Positions 8,337 to 17,698 of a stretch of DNA of 64,000 bases are shown one piece after another. The notes beneath the pieces are model-generated. The model saw nothing but the letters and a program-made list of their open reading frames with translations, ran no database searches and was not told the DNA's origin. Positions within the stretch are counted from its first letter, which is position 1. The number at the start of each line of letters is the position of its first letter. The translations under genes were made by a program, and so were the position numbers. The stretch is from Saprospiraceae bacterium (GTDB lineage: Bacteria > Bacteroidota > Bacteroidia > Chitinophagales > Saprospiraceae), in assembly GCA_028285545.1 (NCBI GenBank), contig JANQPA010000097.1:62001-126000 (forward strand), given 5' to 3'.

Positions 8337-11300
8337 ATGAGGAATCTCCTATTTGTTTTCTTAATTCTTTATGTGTGTTCGCCAATTTACTTGATTGCAC
8401 AAGAAACTTTTCCCATTAATGATGTGCAGGACACACGCACAAAAGCTTATGCCTTTACTAATGCTACTATTTTTACAAGTTACAATACCAAATTAGAAGG
8501 AGCAACCCTTTTGATTAGAGATGGTAAGGTGGAGAATGTAGGAACTTCAATTCGGGTGCCTGCAGGATATGCTACTGTAGATCTTGGAGGAAAATATATC
8601 TATCCTTCTTTTATAGATATGTATACGAATTATGGAGTTGCCGAACCCAAACGCCAAGGTGGTGGCGGTGGCGCGGAGCAAATTCAGTCTAAAACCAAAG
8701 GAGCTTATAATGGCAATGAGGCCATTAAGTCAGAAGTCAATGCTTCTGAAAAATTCGTTGTGAATTCAAGAGCTGCAAAAGCATGGAGAGATATGGGCTT
8801 CGGTACAGTGCTTAGTTATCATAAAGATGGTTTGGCAAGGGGAACCTCTGCTTTGGTTACTCTTGGAAACGGAACTGAAAATGAGGTGATGTTACACCAT
8901 AAGGTAGCCAATCATTTTTCTTTCAATAAAGGTACTTCCAGGCAAAATTATCCTTCCTCGCTAATGGGATATATCGCCCTGCTCAGACAAACCTATTTGG
9001 ATGCAGACTGGTACACAAAAAATAAGGACAGGTCTTTTACAGACCTCTCTCTGGAAGCCTGGTTGGCCAACCAATCTTTGCCACAGATATTTGAAGCAAA
9101 CAGTTGGCATAATGTTTTAAGAGCAGATAAATTAGGAAGTGAATTTGGGGTTCAATACATCATGCGTTCGGGTGGCGATAGCTACAAAAGAGTAGATGCC
9201 ATCAAAAATTCGGGTGCTGCCCTTATTGTCCCTCTTAATTATCCCGCCGCATATGACGTTGATGATCCAATCGATGCTTATAAAGTTTCCTATGCCAATA
9301 TGAAGCACTGGGAATTGGCTCCTACCAATCTGGCCCATTTGGAAAAGAATGGAATCACTTTTGCATTGACGGTTGATGGCTTAAATCGTAAATCTGATTT
9401 TTTGAAAAATTTGCGGACAGCTATTTCTCATGGATTATCTGAAGAAACGGCCTTGAAAGCATTAACAGAAACGCCGGCCAATCTTCTTAAGATGAGTGAT
9501 GTGCTTGGAAAACTGGACAAAGGGATGGTAGCCAATTTCGTGATCACCTCCGGGAATATCTTTGAAAGTGATGCCACCATTTATGAAAACTGGATACAGG
9601 GACAGAAGTATCAGATAAACGATATGGATGCCATGGACCTTAGTGGTAAGTATATCCTGGCTGTAAATGGAGAAAATTATGATTTAGAAATTTCCGGTAA
9701 ACCAGGACGCCAAAAAGCAAAAATCGTTTTGAATGACACCACTGATATTTCTGTGAAAATGTCTTTAAGTGATGACATGTTAACCCTTAATTTTAAGCCC
9801 AATCCGAAAGATAAAAAATCGGGTATGGTTTCTCTTACTGGCTGGCTGGCAGGAGAAAATATCAATGGTCGAGGTCAATTGGGCAATGGACAATGGACAG
9901 ATTTTGTGGCTACTTTTTCAGAAAAAAAGGAAGATAAGAGTGATCGAATGAGTCGGAAAGGAGGGGATTCCAAGCCAGAGGTCGGAGATATTTTATACCC
10001 ATTTTCGGCTTATGGAAATAAAACTTTGCCTGAGCAGGAAAAGATTTTGGTGAAAAATGCAACGGTTTGGACCATGGAAGATGACACTAAAATCCTTGAG
10101 AATACGGATGTCCTTTTGGAAAATGGAAAGATTGCCAGGATCGGTAAAAACCTCAGAGCGAGAGATGCCCGAGTCATAGATGGTACCGGTAAACACCTAA
10201 CTCCCGGAATCATTGATGAGCACTCTCATGTTGCAGCTGCTGGAATTAATGATAGGGCAGCGAACTCATCTATGGTTAGAATAGGTGATGTGATCAATTC
10301 TGAACATCAAGGAATCTATAGAGCTTTATCTGGTGGAGTTACTGCCATCCAAATTCTTCATGGTTCTGCTAACCCAATTGGTGGTCAATCAGCCTTAATC
10401 AAATTACGTTGGGGGCAAACACCTGAAAAATTGAAAATTGAAAATGCTGATGGATACATCAAATTTGCATTAGGGGAGAATGTAAAACGAACCAGTAATC
10501 CTAGTTCCATACGGTTTCCACAAACCCGAATGGGAGTAGAACAGGTATTTGTGGATGCCTTCCAAAGTGCTCGGGATTATGAGAAAAAATGGCAAACCTA
10601 TAATGCTCTTTCTGCCTCTGAAAAAGAAAATGCAACTCCTCCAAGGAAAGACCTAGCCATGGAAACCATGTTGGAGATTTTAAACAAAGAGCGTTTTATT
10701 TCTTGTCATTCTTATGTGCAATCAGAGATTAATATGTTGATGAAAGTTGCCGAACAATTTGATTTTCGCGTTAACACTTTCACTCATATCCTGGAAGGAT
10801 ATAAAGTAGCAGATAAGATGAGAGAACATGGGGTAGGGGCTTCTACTTTCTCGGATTGGTGGTCTTATAAGTGGGAGGTGCGATATGCAATTCCTTATAA
10901 TTCAGCGATTATGATGAGAGAAGGTGTTGTTACAGCTATCAATTCAGATAGTGGAGAATTAATGCGTCGACTAAATCAGGAAGCTGCGAAAGGAGTAAAA
11001 TATGGCGACCTAGACCCATTTGAAGCTTTAAAAATGGCTACTATTAACCCTGCTAAATTATTGCACCTGGATGATCAAACCGGGAGTATTAAGGTCGGTA
11101 AGGATGCCGATGTGGTATTATGGTCGGATAATCCACTGAGTATTTATGCCAGAGCTGAAAAAACCATCGTTGATGGTACGGTCTACTTCGATATGGACAA
11201 AGATCAGCAAATGAAGAAAGAAATTGAGCAGGACAGAGCACGCTTAATCGCAAAAATGAGATCAGCTAAGGCAGGTGGAAGCCGGACCAGACCAGCAAGT

Positions 11301-11357
11301 GCTAGTTATTATCATGAGTGGGAATGTGATCACGTGCATGTGTATCAGGGGCATTGA
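8337..11357 (+). CDS. Exported protein with two amidohydrolase-fold domains
   Basis: A 1006-residue protein with an N-terminal signal peptide ending in L-I-A-Q; the ATG at 8337 is chosen because it places that peptide at the N-terminus. It contains two amidohydrolase-type units. The first (about residues 35-430) has the composite beta-sandwich start and Y-I-Y-P-S-F-I-D but lacks the HxH metal motif (M-Y-T-N-Y instead), so it is probably inactive. The second (from about 560) has T-P-G-I-I-D-E-H-S-H, a full HxH, and later F-S-C-H-S-Y, T-H-I and N-S-D-S candidate ligands, so it may be an active metal-dependent hydrolase. Substrate unknown. A second amidohydrolase gene lies 147 bases downstream and is probably functionally linked. 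Confidence 0.85.
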   Translation: MRNLLFVFLILYVCSPIYLIAQETFPINDVQDTRTKAYAFTNATIFTSYNTKLEGATLLIRDGKVENVGTSIRVPAGYATVDLGGKYIYPSFIDMYTNYGVAEPKRQGGGGGAEQIQSKTKGAYNGNEAIKSEVNASEKFVVNSRAAKAWRDMGFGTVLSYHKDGLARGTSALVTLGNGTENEVMLHHKVANHFSFNKGTSRQNYPSSLMGYIALLRQTYLDADWYTKNKDRSFTDLSLEAWLANQSLPQIFEANSWHNVLRADKLGSEFGVQYIMRSGGDSYKRVDAIKNSGAALIVPLNYPAAYDVDDPIDAYKVSYANMKHWELAPTNLAHLEKNGITFALTVDGLNRKSDFLKNLRTAISHGLSEETALKALTETPANLLKMSDVLGKLDKGMVANFVITSGNIFESDATIYENWIQGQKYQINDMDAMDLSGKYILAVNGENYDLEISGKPGRQKAKIVLNDTTDISVKMSLSDDMLTLNFKPNPKDKKSGMVSLTGWLAGENINGRGQLGNGQWTDFVATFSEKKEDKSDRMSRKGGDSKPEVGDILYPFSAYGNKTLPEQEKILVKNATVWTMEDDTKILENTDVLLENGKIARIGKNLRARDARVIDGTGKHLTPGIIDEHSHVAAAGINDRAANSSMVRIGDVINSEHQGIYRALSGGVTAIQILHGSANPIGGQSALIKLRWGQTPEKLKIENADGYIKFALGENVKRTSNPSSIRFPQTRMGVEQVFVDAFQSARDYEKKWQTYNALSASEKENATPPRKDLAMETMLEILNKERFISCHSYVQSEINMLMKVAEQFDFRVNTFTHILEGYKVADKMREHGVGASTFSDWWSYKWEVRYAIPYNSAIMMREGVVTAINSDSGELMRRLNQEAAKGVKYGDLDPFEALKMATINPAKLLHLDDQTGSIKVGKDADVVLWSDNPLSIYARAEKTIVDGTVYFDMDKDQQMKKEIEQDRARLIAKMRSAKAGGSRTRPASASYYHEWECDHVHVYQGH

Positions 11358-11362
11358 TGACG

Positions 11363-11386
11363 GATTCACGGACTCACGGGTTCACG
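11363..11386 (+). repeat. Three tandem 8-bp units (G-R-Y-TCACG)
   Basis: Three consecutive 8-base units, GATTCACG, GACTCACG and GGTTCACG, begin just after the stop codon of the first amidohydrolase gene. They differ only at positions 2 and 3. No protein or RNA function is evident. Confidence 0.75.
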
Positions 11387-11420
11387 GATATTTGGAGGGA
11401 TTCAAATTATTGTTTTTTTC

Positions 11421-11460
11421 ATATACCCATATACCCATATACCCATATACCCATATACCC
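11421..11460 (+). repeat. Five perfect tandem copies of ATATACCC
   Basis: Forty bases made of five identical 8-base units ATATACCC, located 45 bases before the start of the second amidohydrolase gene. The 10-base palindrome CGTGATCACG follows at 11460-11469. Such short-unit arrays change copy number by slippage, which would alter the spacing between the two genes, but not any reading frame. Confidence 0.95.
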
Positions 11461-11504
11461 GTGATCACGTTAACCCAATTTTCAAATTTTAATAATTGAA
11501 TGAA

Positions 11505-12821
11505 ATGAAAAAAATCAATATAGTTTTTTGTTTATTAACGTTTTTCATGGCTACGGGACTGATGGCTCAGACGCGTATCGTGCCGGCACCTGCTCAGGAT
11601 AAGCCAATCCTACTTCGTGGAGCAACCGTACATGTAGGAAATGGGCAAGTATTTCAGAATGGGATAGTAGCCTTTGACAAAGGCAAAATAACTGCTGTTG
11701 GTGGAGCGAATACTTCAGTTCCCAATCAATCCTCCTATGAAGTTATCGATGTATCTGGGAAACATATTTATCCAGGACTAATTACATTAGGTTCCAGTCT
11801 GGGTTTGGTTGAGGTTGGAAATGTTCGCGCTACTCGAGATCAGGTTGAAACAGGGGAGTACAACCCAAACATACGGTCAATAATTGCCTATAATACCGAT
11901 TCTGAATTAATACCTACCTTTCGCCACAATGGTATTTTACTGGCTCAGTCCACTCCTGCAGGAGGGACTATAGCAGGAACATCCTCTGTGGTTCAATTAG
12001 ATGCCTGGAATTGGGAAGATGCAGCCTATCATGTGGATGATGCAATCCATATGTCCTGGCCTACAAAAGAGTTTGGACCAAGGTGGTGGCTTGGAGAAAC
12101 CAACAACAGGCCAAATCCCAATTATGGAAACACGGTTCAAGGAATCGAAAACTTGTTCTCAGAAGCAAAGACCTATAACCAAATAGGGGGTAAGGATGCC
12201 GTCAATTTAAAGCTAGAAGCTATGCAAGGACTTTTTGACGGATCAAAGGGTTTATTCATTAATTCCAGTGATGCTCGTTCCATGATTTCCGCTGTGAAAA
12301 TGGCACGAAACAGTGGAGTGAAAAGAATAGTGATCAATGGCGGTTACGAGGCCTTACTTATTAAAGATTTTCTCAAAAATGAAGGCATACCTGTAATTTT
12401 AAATGGTATACATTCTGTGCCAAGAAGAGATCATGAAGATACCGTTTTGCCTTTCAAGATGGCTAAAGAATTGTATGATGCTGGGATTGAGGTGTTGATC
12501 AGTGGTGGTGGTGGGTATTCGGCCCGTAATTTACCCTTCCAGGCTGGTACTGCTGTTGCTTATGGCCTTCCATATGAAGAGGCCATAAAAGCAATCACTT
12601 CTGGTCCGGCTAAGGCCTTAGGCATAGAAGATCGGGTCGGTACATTAGAAAGAGGCAAAGATGCGATGATCATAGTTTCAAAGGGAGACCTATTGGATAT
12701 GCGGACCAGCCAGGTAGAACATGCTTTTATTTCCGGTAGAAAAATACAAGTTGATGCCCGTCAGCAATGGCTTTACAAAAAATATTCCGAGAAGTATGGT
12801 CATGATATCAATAACAAATAA
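11505..12821 (+). CDS. Exported amidohydrolase-fold protein lacking metal ligands
   Basis: A 438-residue protein with a signal peptide ending in L-M-A-Q; the ATG at 11505 is preferred over an in-frame TTG at 11496. The N-terminal beta-sandwich and I-Y-P-G-L-I-T-L segment place it in the amidohydrolase superfamily, but the HxH that should follow is missing (T-L-G-S-S-L-G), and so are the usual later histidines in their expected contexts. The C-terminal part (I-T-S-G-P-A-K-A-L-G followed by G-T-L-E-R-G-K-D-A) is typical of the superfamily. It is likely a partner or structural subunit of the larger amidohydrolase encoded upstream on the same strand, as commonly paired in this phylum. A terminator follows 18 bases after the stop. 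Confidence 0.82.
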   Translation: MKKINIVFCLLTFFMATGLMAQTRIVPAPAQDKPILLRGATVHVGNGQVFQNGIVAFDKGKITAVGGANTSVPNQSSYEVIDVSGKHIYPGLITLGSSLGLVEVGNVRATRDQVETGEYNPNIRSIIAYNTDSELIPTFRHNGILLAQSTPAGGTIAGTSSVVQLDAWNWEDAAYHVDDAIHMSWPTKEFGPRWWLGETNNRPNPNYGNTVQGIENLFSEAKTYNQIGGKDAVNLKLEAMQGLFDGSKGLFINSSDARSMISAVKMARNSGVKRIVINGGYEALLIKDFLKNEGIPVILNGIHSVPRRDHEDTVLPFKMAKELYDAGIEVLISGGGGYSARNLPFQAGTAVAYGLPYEEAIKAITSGPAKALGIEDRVGTLERGKDAMIIVSKGDLLDMRTSQVEHAFISGRKIQVDARQQWLYKKYSEKYGHDINNK

Positions 12822-12839
12822 GAGATTCTGATAAAAAAT

Positions 12840-12868
12840 GAAGGGCAAGCCAATCTGGCTTGCCCTTC
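12840..12868. terminator. Bidirectional hairpin terminator
   Basis: Perfect 13-base-pair GC-rich hairpin with a 3-base loop between two convergent genes. On the minus strand it is followed by CATTTTTTATC, a good T-tract, so it is a strong terminator for the beta-barrel gene; on the plus strand the T-tract is weaker. Confidence 0.88.
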
Positions 12869-12924
12869 TAATTTGAGCTTCTAATCAAAATCTGATAGTT
12901 ATTTTTTACATAGATTCCTATGGG

Positions 12925-15735
12925 CTATCTTCGGTTAGTAGAAATATGGACCTGATTGCCTTCTCCAAACCCCGACAGTTTGTAGCTGAAGCTCAGCATA
13001 AAATACCGACCTAGGTTATTAATCCGTTCTTCCTGAATAAAGTTAAGATCTGCAGTCCGGTTGATCCCCAGGTTGCGGTTGAGGATGTCTTCTACTGCAA
13101 ACTTGATTTCTCCTCTCTTGTCTTTCAAAATAAATGCCGATACTGAAGCGGCCCAGATGGGTACTTCCTGAGTCTCTGCTCCACCTATGCCCGTAAAGAT
13201 TCGATAATCAAAAGTGGTTAGGAAATTAAAGCTTTCCTTTACCGTAAAACCAAAATCTGCAAAGAAGTTCTTATTGGTGAATTCTTGATTAAAGTTTGTA
13301 TTGATGGAGTAGGTGGAGTTGGTCATGGCCCATTCTGCGCCTAATGTCCAGTCTATGATTTCCTTCTTTTGATTTTCTAGCCTGAAAGTATTGGTCCAGG
13401 TAGTTCTGTTGGTTTGATTTTCTATTTCATTGACAAAAGTAAAACCACTATTATAGTTGATTTGAGATCGAATGTTGATGCGCATGCCTACAGGCTTAAT
13501 GCGGGTACCAAAACTGGCACTACCTGTTAGCAATTGATCATTTTCTACGTTCACAGGTGTAGTCGTGCGGATCAGGAATTCGTCAATAAATTGTTGATTT
13601 CTTATTCTGTTTTTTGTGTAGGTATAAGATGAATTTAGGAAAAAGTTGGTCATCGAGAACTGATCAAAAAGCATAAAACTGGTATTAAAACGATGTCTAT
13701 ACTCTGGACGCAGTTCTGGATTTCCGATATAGATGTTAAATGGATCGGTATTGTCAATAATAGGTTGAAGTTGTTCAATACTAGGTTCACGAATATTGGT
13801 ATTATACTGGAACCGTAGATTTTTAGAACTACCTAATTCCCATCCCCACCTTAGAGAAGGTAACCAGTTGAAAAATGAACGATCCAAAGTGGTATTGGTT
13901 AAAATTAGATCTCCATTAATCCGGGTATTCTGGGCCTTAAGACCAGCTGTCAAATTGAAATCCTTTTTATTTATTTTGATGTCAAAACCAGCATTGTGGT
14001 AGGTATATTGATTTTTGTATTGATTACTGAGTTGAGTGTTAAACTCATTTACATTGTCAACCACATCAAATACTTTCCTATCCAGATCATCGATGTTATG
14101 CCTGACATCGTAATTCAAAGTCAGATAGGTGCCCTTAAATAAAGGTTCAGTATAGACTAAGCGCAATCCATAGCCTTGCTGATCATTTCTCTGATCATTA
14201 ATTTGTTTGATGGTATCAGCAGTAATTGGATTATTCACATCATCAAAAAAGGAACTAAACGATTCCAACTGTCCATCTAGATCATTATTACCCAGATTAA
14301 ATGAGAAGTTACTGGACAAGGTCCTTCCTTTTTTCTTAAATCGCATTCGATACAATAGATCCGCATTAAAACTAAGTTGCTGCTGTTCCAGTTGGTTGTT
14401 TCTAAAATTATTGCTGTTTAATGCTTTTTCCTGCCCCTGTCTGGTCTCGTTGGCAATATTGGTTTGGGTATTGCCCAGGTTACCAGATGTTCTCAATTTT
14501 AAGGATTGAGACTTGCTAATCTCATGATCCAATGTCAGGTTCATTCTGTGATTTTCATTCCTTGAGTCCTGCTGGGTTTCATCTGTAGAAATGATGGTGC
14601 GGTCAGATAGGAAAGTTGAACGGTCAATGGTGCGGTTGATATCGTTATTGATATTTGAATAGAAATAGCTTCCATTGATTTCTGTTTTGTCGTTAAACTC
14701 CTGGTTGAAATTCAATCCTCCGGATAGAGTGGTGATAAATCCATCATTATTTCCAAAGTTTAGAGGAATTCCTGGGCCACTGGAACCATTACCACCAATT
14801 GATATTTGCATTCTTCCTCCGCCTCCCATCAAATTTCGCATGCCTCCCATTAGGTTCAGGTAATCACTAATGGTAAAGCCATTATCATTGACATTATTGG
14901 CCATTCCTATGAAAGAAAGCTGCTGTTTGGGGGAAAACTTATTGATATTGGCTTTGCTTTGAAATCGACCTTGATCACCATGTCCTGCCATGATGTTCCC
15001 GAAGACGCCTTTCTTTTTATCTTCTTTTAGGGCCAGGTTGATGGTTTTTTGTTCTTGTCCATCATCAATGCCTGTAAATTCGGCCTGGTCCGATTTTTTA
15101 TCAAAAACCTGGACTTTGTCGACGGCATCGGCGGGTAGATTTTTAGTGGCCATTTTGGGATCATTACCAAAAAATTCTTTTCCATCCACCAGGACTTTAT
15201 TGACCGTTTCGCCCTGTGCTTTGATGGTCCCGTCTCTTTCTACTTCTACGCCGGGTAATTTTTTCAAAAGATCTTCCACTACTGCGTTGGGGCGTGTTTG
15301 AAAGGCATCGGCATTATAATTAATGGTATCCTTATTAAATTGGATGGGAATCCGGTCAGCCTCTACCGTTACTTGCTGAAGATTGAGGCCTTCTGGTGAC
15401 AATATTATCTGGCCAAGGTTTAGTTCGGCATCAGCCGGCCATTCCACTAATTCGGAATAGGAGCTAAGACCAACATAGCTGATTTGGAGCCTGTAATCTC
15501 CTTTTTTTACATTTTTCAATCGAAAAGTTCCATCCTCCTGGGTTTGGGAAAAAGACACCAGGGTAGAATCTGAGGCTTGGGTGAGCAATACGGTAGCGGC
15601 CACCAGGGGTTCGTTTAAGGTGTCGCTAACCGTACCCACAATGTCAATTTTATCATTTTGGGCTTGCACCCAACTGGTCAAAAATAAGAAGGTGATGAGT
15701 GTAATAACAGTCTGGAGAATTAATTGGGCTCTCAT
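12925..15735 (-). CDS. TonB-receptor-like outer-membrane beta-barrel protein
   Basis: A 936-residue exported protein. A signal peptide ends in V-Q-A-Q; the ATG at 15735 is chosen over the frame's upstream limit at 15768 for that reason. Residues about 30-110 form a carboxypeptidase-regulatory-like domain (D-I-V-G-T-V-S-D, F-R-L-K-N-V-K-K-G-D-Y), followed by a plug-like domain (about 120-215, with V-V-E-D-L-L-K-K-L-P-G-V-E-V) and a long beta-barrel rich in N, Q and aromatic residues that ends with an aromatic residue-rich strand (M-L-S-F-S-Y-K-L). This matches the Bacteroidota outer_membrane_beta-barrel (OMP_b-brl_3) family, related to TonB receptors but lacking a clear TonB box. No SusD partner is present, so the substrate is unknown. 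It appears monocistronic. Confidence 0.87.
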   Translation of the reverse strand: MRAQLILQTVITLITFLFLTSWVQAQNDKIDIVGTVSDTLNEPLVAATVLLTQASDSTLVSFSQTQEDGTFRLKNVKKGDYRLQISYVGLSSYSELVEWPADAELNLGQIILSPEGLNLQQVTVEADRIPIQFNKDTINYNADAFQTRPNAVVEDLLKKLPGVEVERDGTIKAQGETVNKVLVDGKEFFGNDPKMATKNLPADAVDKVQVFDKKSDQAEFTGIDDGQEQKTINLALKEDKKKGVFGNIMAGHGDQGRFQSKANINKFSPKQQLSFIGMANNVNDNGFTISDYLNLMGGMRNLMGGGGRMQISIGGNGSSGPGIPLNFGNNDGFITTLSGGLNFNQEFNDKTEINGSYFYSNINNDINRTIDRSTFLSDRTIISTDETQQDSRNENHRMNLTLDHEISKSQSLKLRTSGNLGNTQTNIANETRQGQEKALNSNNFRNNQLEQQQLSFNADLLYRMRFKKKGRTLSSNFSFNLGNNDLDGQLESFSSFFDDVNNPITADTIKQINDQRNDQQGYGLRLVYTEPLFKGTYLTLNYDVRHNIDDLDRKVFDVVDNVNEFNTQLSNQYKNQYTYHNAGFDIKINKKDFNLTAGLKAQNTRINGDLILTNTTLDRSFFNWLPSLRWGWELGSSKNLRFQYNTNIREPSIEQLQPIIDNTDPFNIYIGNPELRPEYRHRFNTSFMLFDQFSMTNFFLNSSYTYTKNRIRNQQFIDEFLIRTTTPVNVENDQLLTGSASFGTRIKPVGMRINIRSQINYNSGFTFVNEIENQTNRTTWTNTFRLENQKKEIIDWTLGAEWAMTNSTYSINTNFNQEFTNKNFFADFGFTVKESFNFLTTFDYRIFTGIGGAETQEVPIWAASVSAFILKDKRGEIKFAVEDILNRNLGINRTADLNFIQEERINNLGRYFMLSFSYKLSGFGEGNQVHISTNRR

Positions 15736-15859
15736 GGTCGTATCTTTTTTTTTGTAAATGTAAGCCATGCAGATGGGAAAGGAGGTTAAGCGATCTTGAT
15801 GTAAGGTTAAAAAAGGTTAATGGTCCTTTTGATGGTATGATACTGTGATGAGTAAATGT

Positions 15860-15886
15860 GCAGATTGGTAGATGAGCAGATTGGTA
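15860..15886 (+). repeat. Short direct repeat, 16-base period
   Basis: The 11-mer GCAGATTGGTA occurs at 15860-15870 and again at 15876-15886 in the region between the two divergent genes at 15735 and 16017. A pair of in-phase sites could bind a regulator, but nothing else supports this. Confidence 0.4.
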
Positions 15887-16016
15887 AGTGATTAATTAGA
15901 AAACTTGGGGGTGAAATAATATTTAGAATTTTGGGCTTATTTTGTATTTTTATATATGTTAAAAAATGACCAGTCATATTAATGCTCTCAAAACATTGTC
16001 AACCAATTTACCAGCT

Positions 16017-16775
16017 ATGAAAATGAACTACAGACCCCTTATTTGGATTTTATTGATCTTCATTTTAAGTTTCGAGTGTCTAGCTCAGAAGAATCCTTAC
16101 TCTCTTTCTCCAGTAGGTGATTTTGTAGGATTTAATTCATTTGTCAGTTTTAGTGTCCTTCTTCCTTATGCAGATAAAGGAACAGGTTTAAGCCCATTAG
16201 AAATTGAATTGTTGGATAAGAAAAATATTTTCTTTCTTGATAAACTAACCGGATCAAAAGGCGTCTTACCCTATGATGATGATGCCTTTTATATTGGAGG
16301 TTTAGTTTCTGTTTTTTCAACATTATTACCTGCCCTAACTCCTGTTTTAGGCGGTAAATCTGGCCGTCATGATATGGGAACTTCCTATTTTATCATTTTT
16401 GAAGGTTTATTGGCAAATATAGCTTTAGGACAAATTTCCAATCTGTTTAAAAAGCCAGCTCCTTTATTATACCACCCTGAAGAGCCTATGTCTCTTAAAA
16501 CCGAACTTTCTTATAGTTATTCCTTTTTTTCTATCCCCACCTCTATAGCAGCTACTAATGCCTTTCTTTCTGCCAAAATGATCAATGATTTTTATCCTGA
16601 TAATAAATATAAAAGCTTAATATGGTCTACAGCTTTTGCTATTCCTGCGGTTACGGGCTTTTTTCAAATAAAATCTGGAGAAAGTTTTTTGACAGATGTT
16701 TTAGTCGGATTTGCGGTAGGAGCAGTCATTGGCTGGGGTATTCCTGAACTTCACAGGACGGTAAGGGGTAATTAA
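16017..16775 (+). CDS. Exported PAP2-like membrane protein with degenerate active site
   Basis: A 252-residue protein with a signal-peptide-like N-terminus ending in C-L-A-Q; the ATG at 16017 is chosen for that reason. Several hydrophobic segments (about 100-120, 135-150, 205-240) and the order of motifs recall PAP2 phosphatases: a K-K-P-A-P-L-L-Y-H-P segment where K-x6-R-P is expected, S-I-P-T-S-I-A-A-T where P-S-G-H-A-A is expected, and L-T-D-V-L-V-G-F-A-V-G where H-x-x-T-D-V-L-x-G is expected. The key arginine and both histidines are missing, so it is probably not catalytic. Family assignment is moderate; an unrelated membrane protein is possible. Its stop codon overlaps that of the convergent gene. 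Confidence 0.6.
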   Translation: MKMNYRPLIWILLIFILSFECLAQKNPYSLSPVGDFVGFNSFVSFSVLLPYADKGTGLSPLEIELLDKKNIFFLDKLTGSKGVLPYDDDAFYIGGLVSVFSTLLPALTPVLGGKSGRHDMGTSYFIIFEGLLANIALGQISNLFKKPAPLLYHPEEPMSLKTELSYSYSFFSIPTSIAATNAFLSAKMINDFYPDNKYKSLIWSTAFAIPAVTGFFQIKSGESFLTDVLVGFAVGAVIGWGIPELHRTVRGN

Positions 16776-17698
16776 AAATTTTCAAGGATAATTTTCCTGG
16801 CATTATCCAATCGTTTACGATTTTCTTCCAATCTAAAATTTAATCCAAAACGAACAAAGAAGCTTTTGAATCGCAAATTTTTCATGTTTATAAAATGATG
16901 CTTATCCCATAATTCGAGATCATCAAATTCATCCTTTTTTGACCTTTTGTTAGCAAGCGGAATATTTAAAAAGGGAAGATTTCCATGTAAGCTAAAAGAA
17001 AGATTGTTTTTGTGAATAAAGGAAATACCAATCAGGAAATTAAGTTGTGTGAAATTGATTTCCTCAATGGGAAGAGGATTTGTTACATTAATTTCAAATT
17101 CATTGATATTTTCAGTATCCATAGGAATGACTTGAAAAGAACCAAAATCAAATTCGTCTAGGTCACTCAAGTCTTGAAAATTGAATACCTGTTTATCATC
17201 TCTGAATTTTACTCTTAAAAAACTAAGAGTGGTACCTGCAAAATAGACTACAGATACCTTATTATTTAAGATCTCTACATTATCTTTTGTCCCTAATCGA
17301 TAGGAAATGGCATGACTTTGCAAATCGAAAGATCTCTTGACCGTGTAATTATTTCCATCATCTAAGGAAGCTTCAACAATCTGATCATAGGGGATATGGG
17401 CAAATTCATAATTGATGCCAAATAAAGTGTGAGTCCATAATAAGGCATTTAAATCTATACTAAAAACCTGATTGGTGAATCTTTTGGTGGATCTATACTT
17501 TAAATCATTGACATCTTCAGGGCTGAATTTTTCTAACTCTTTTAACCTGAAAAAATAATAAAAGGGATAACCTATTTCAAAGGAAATAATTGAGTTTCTT
17601 TCCTCAGCCAAAGTGAAGCTAGGTGTATTTTGGCTGTATAGATTCGTATAAATGAATCCACAAAAGATTAATATATATTGAAACTTATTGGTTTTCAT
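16772..17698 (-). CDS. Exported protein, probable outer-membrane barrel, last gene of the CHAT/STAND cassette
   Basis: A 308-residue protein with a signal peptide (about residues 1-22, ending N-L-Y-S-Q). The remainder alternates polar and hydrophobic residues in short strands rich in F, Y and N, and ends with the pattern F-V-R-F-G-L-N-F-R-L-E, which fits a small outer-membrane beta-barrel. No known family recognised. Its start overlaps the 3' end of the preceding 698-residue gene by 14 bases, so the two are almost certainly co-translated and their products may interact in the envelope. Confidence 0.7.
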   Translation of the reverse strand: MKTNKFQYILIFCGFIYTNLYSQNTPSFTLAEERNSIISFEIGYPFYYFFRLKELEKFSPEDVNDLKYRSTKRFTNQVFSIDLNALLWTHTLFGINYEFAHIPYDQIVEASLDDGNNYTVKRSFDLQSHAISYRLGTKDNVEILNNKVSVVYFAGTTLSFLRVKFRDDKQVFNFQDLSDLDEFDFGSFQVIPMDTENINEFEINVTNPLPIEEINFTQLNFLIGISFIHKNNLSFSLHGNLPFLNIPLANKRSKKDEFDDLELWDKHHFINMKNLRFKSFFVRFGLNFRLEENRKRLDNARKIILENF

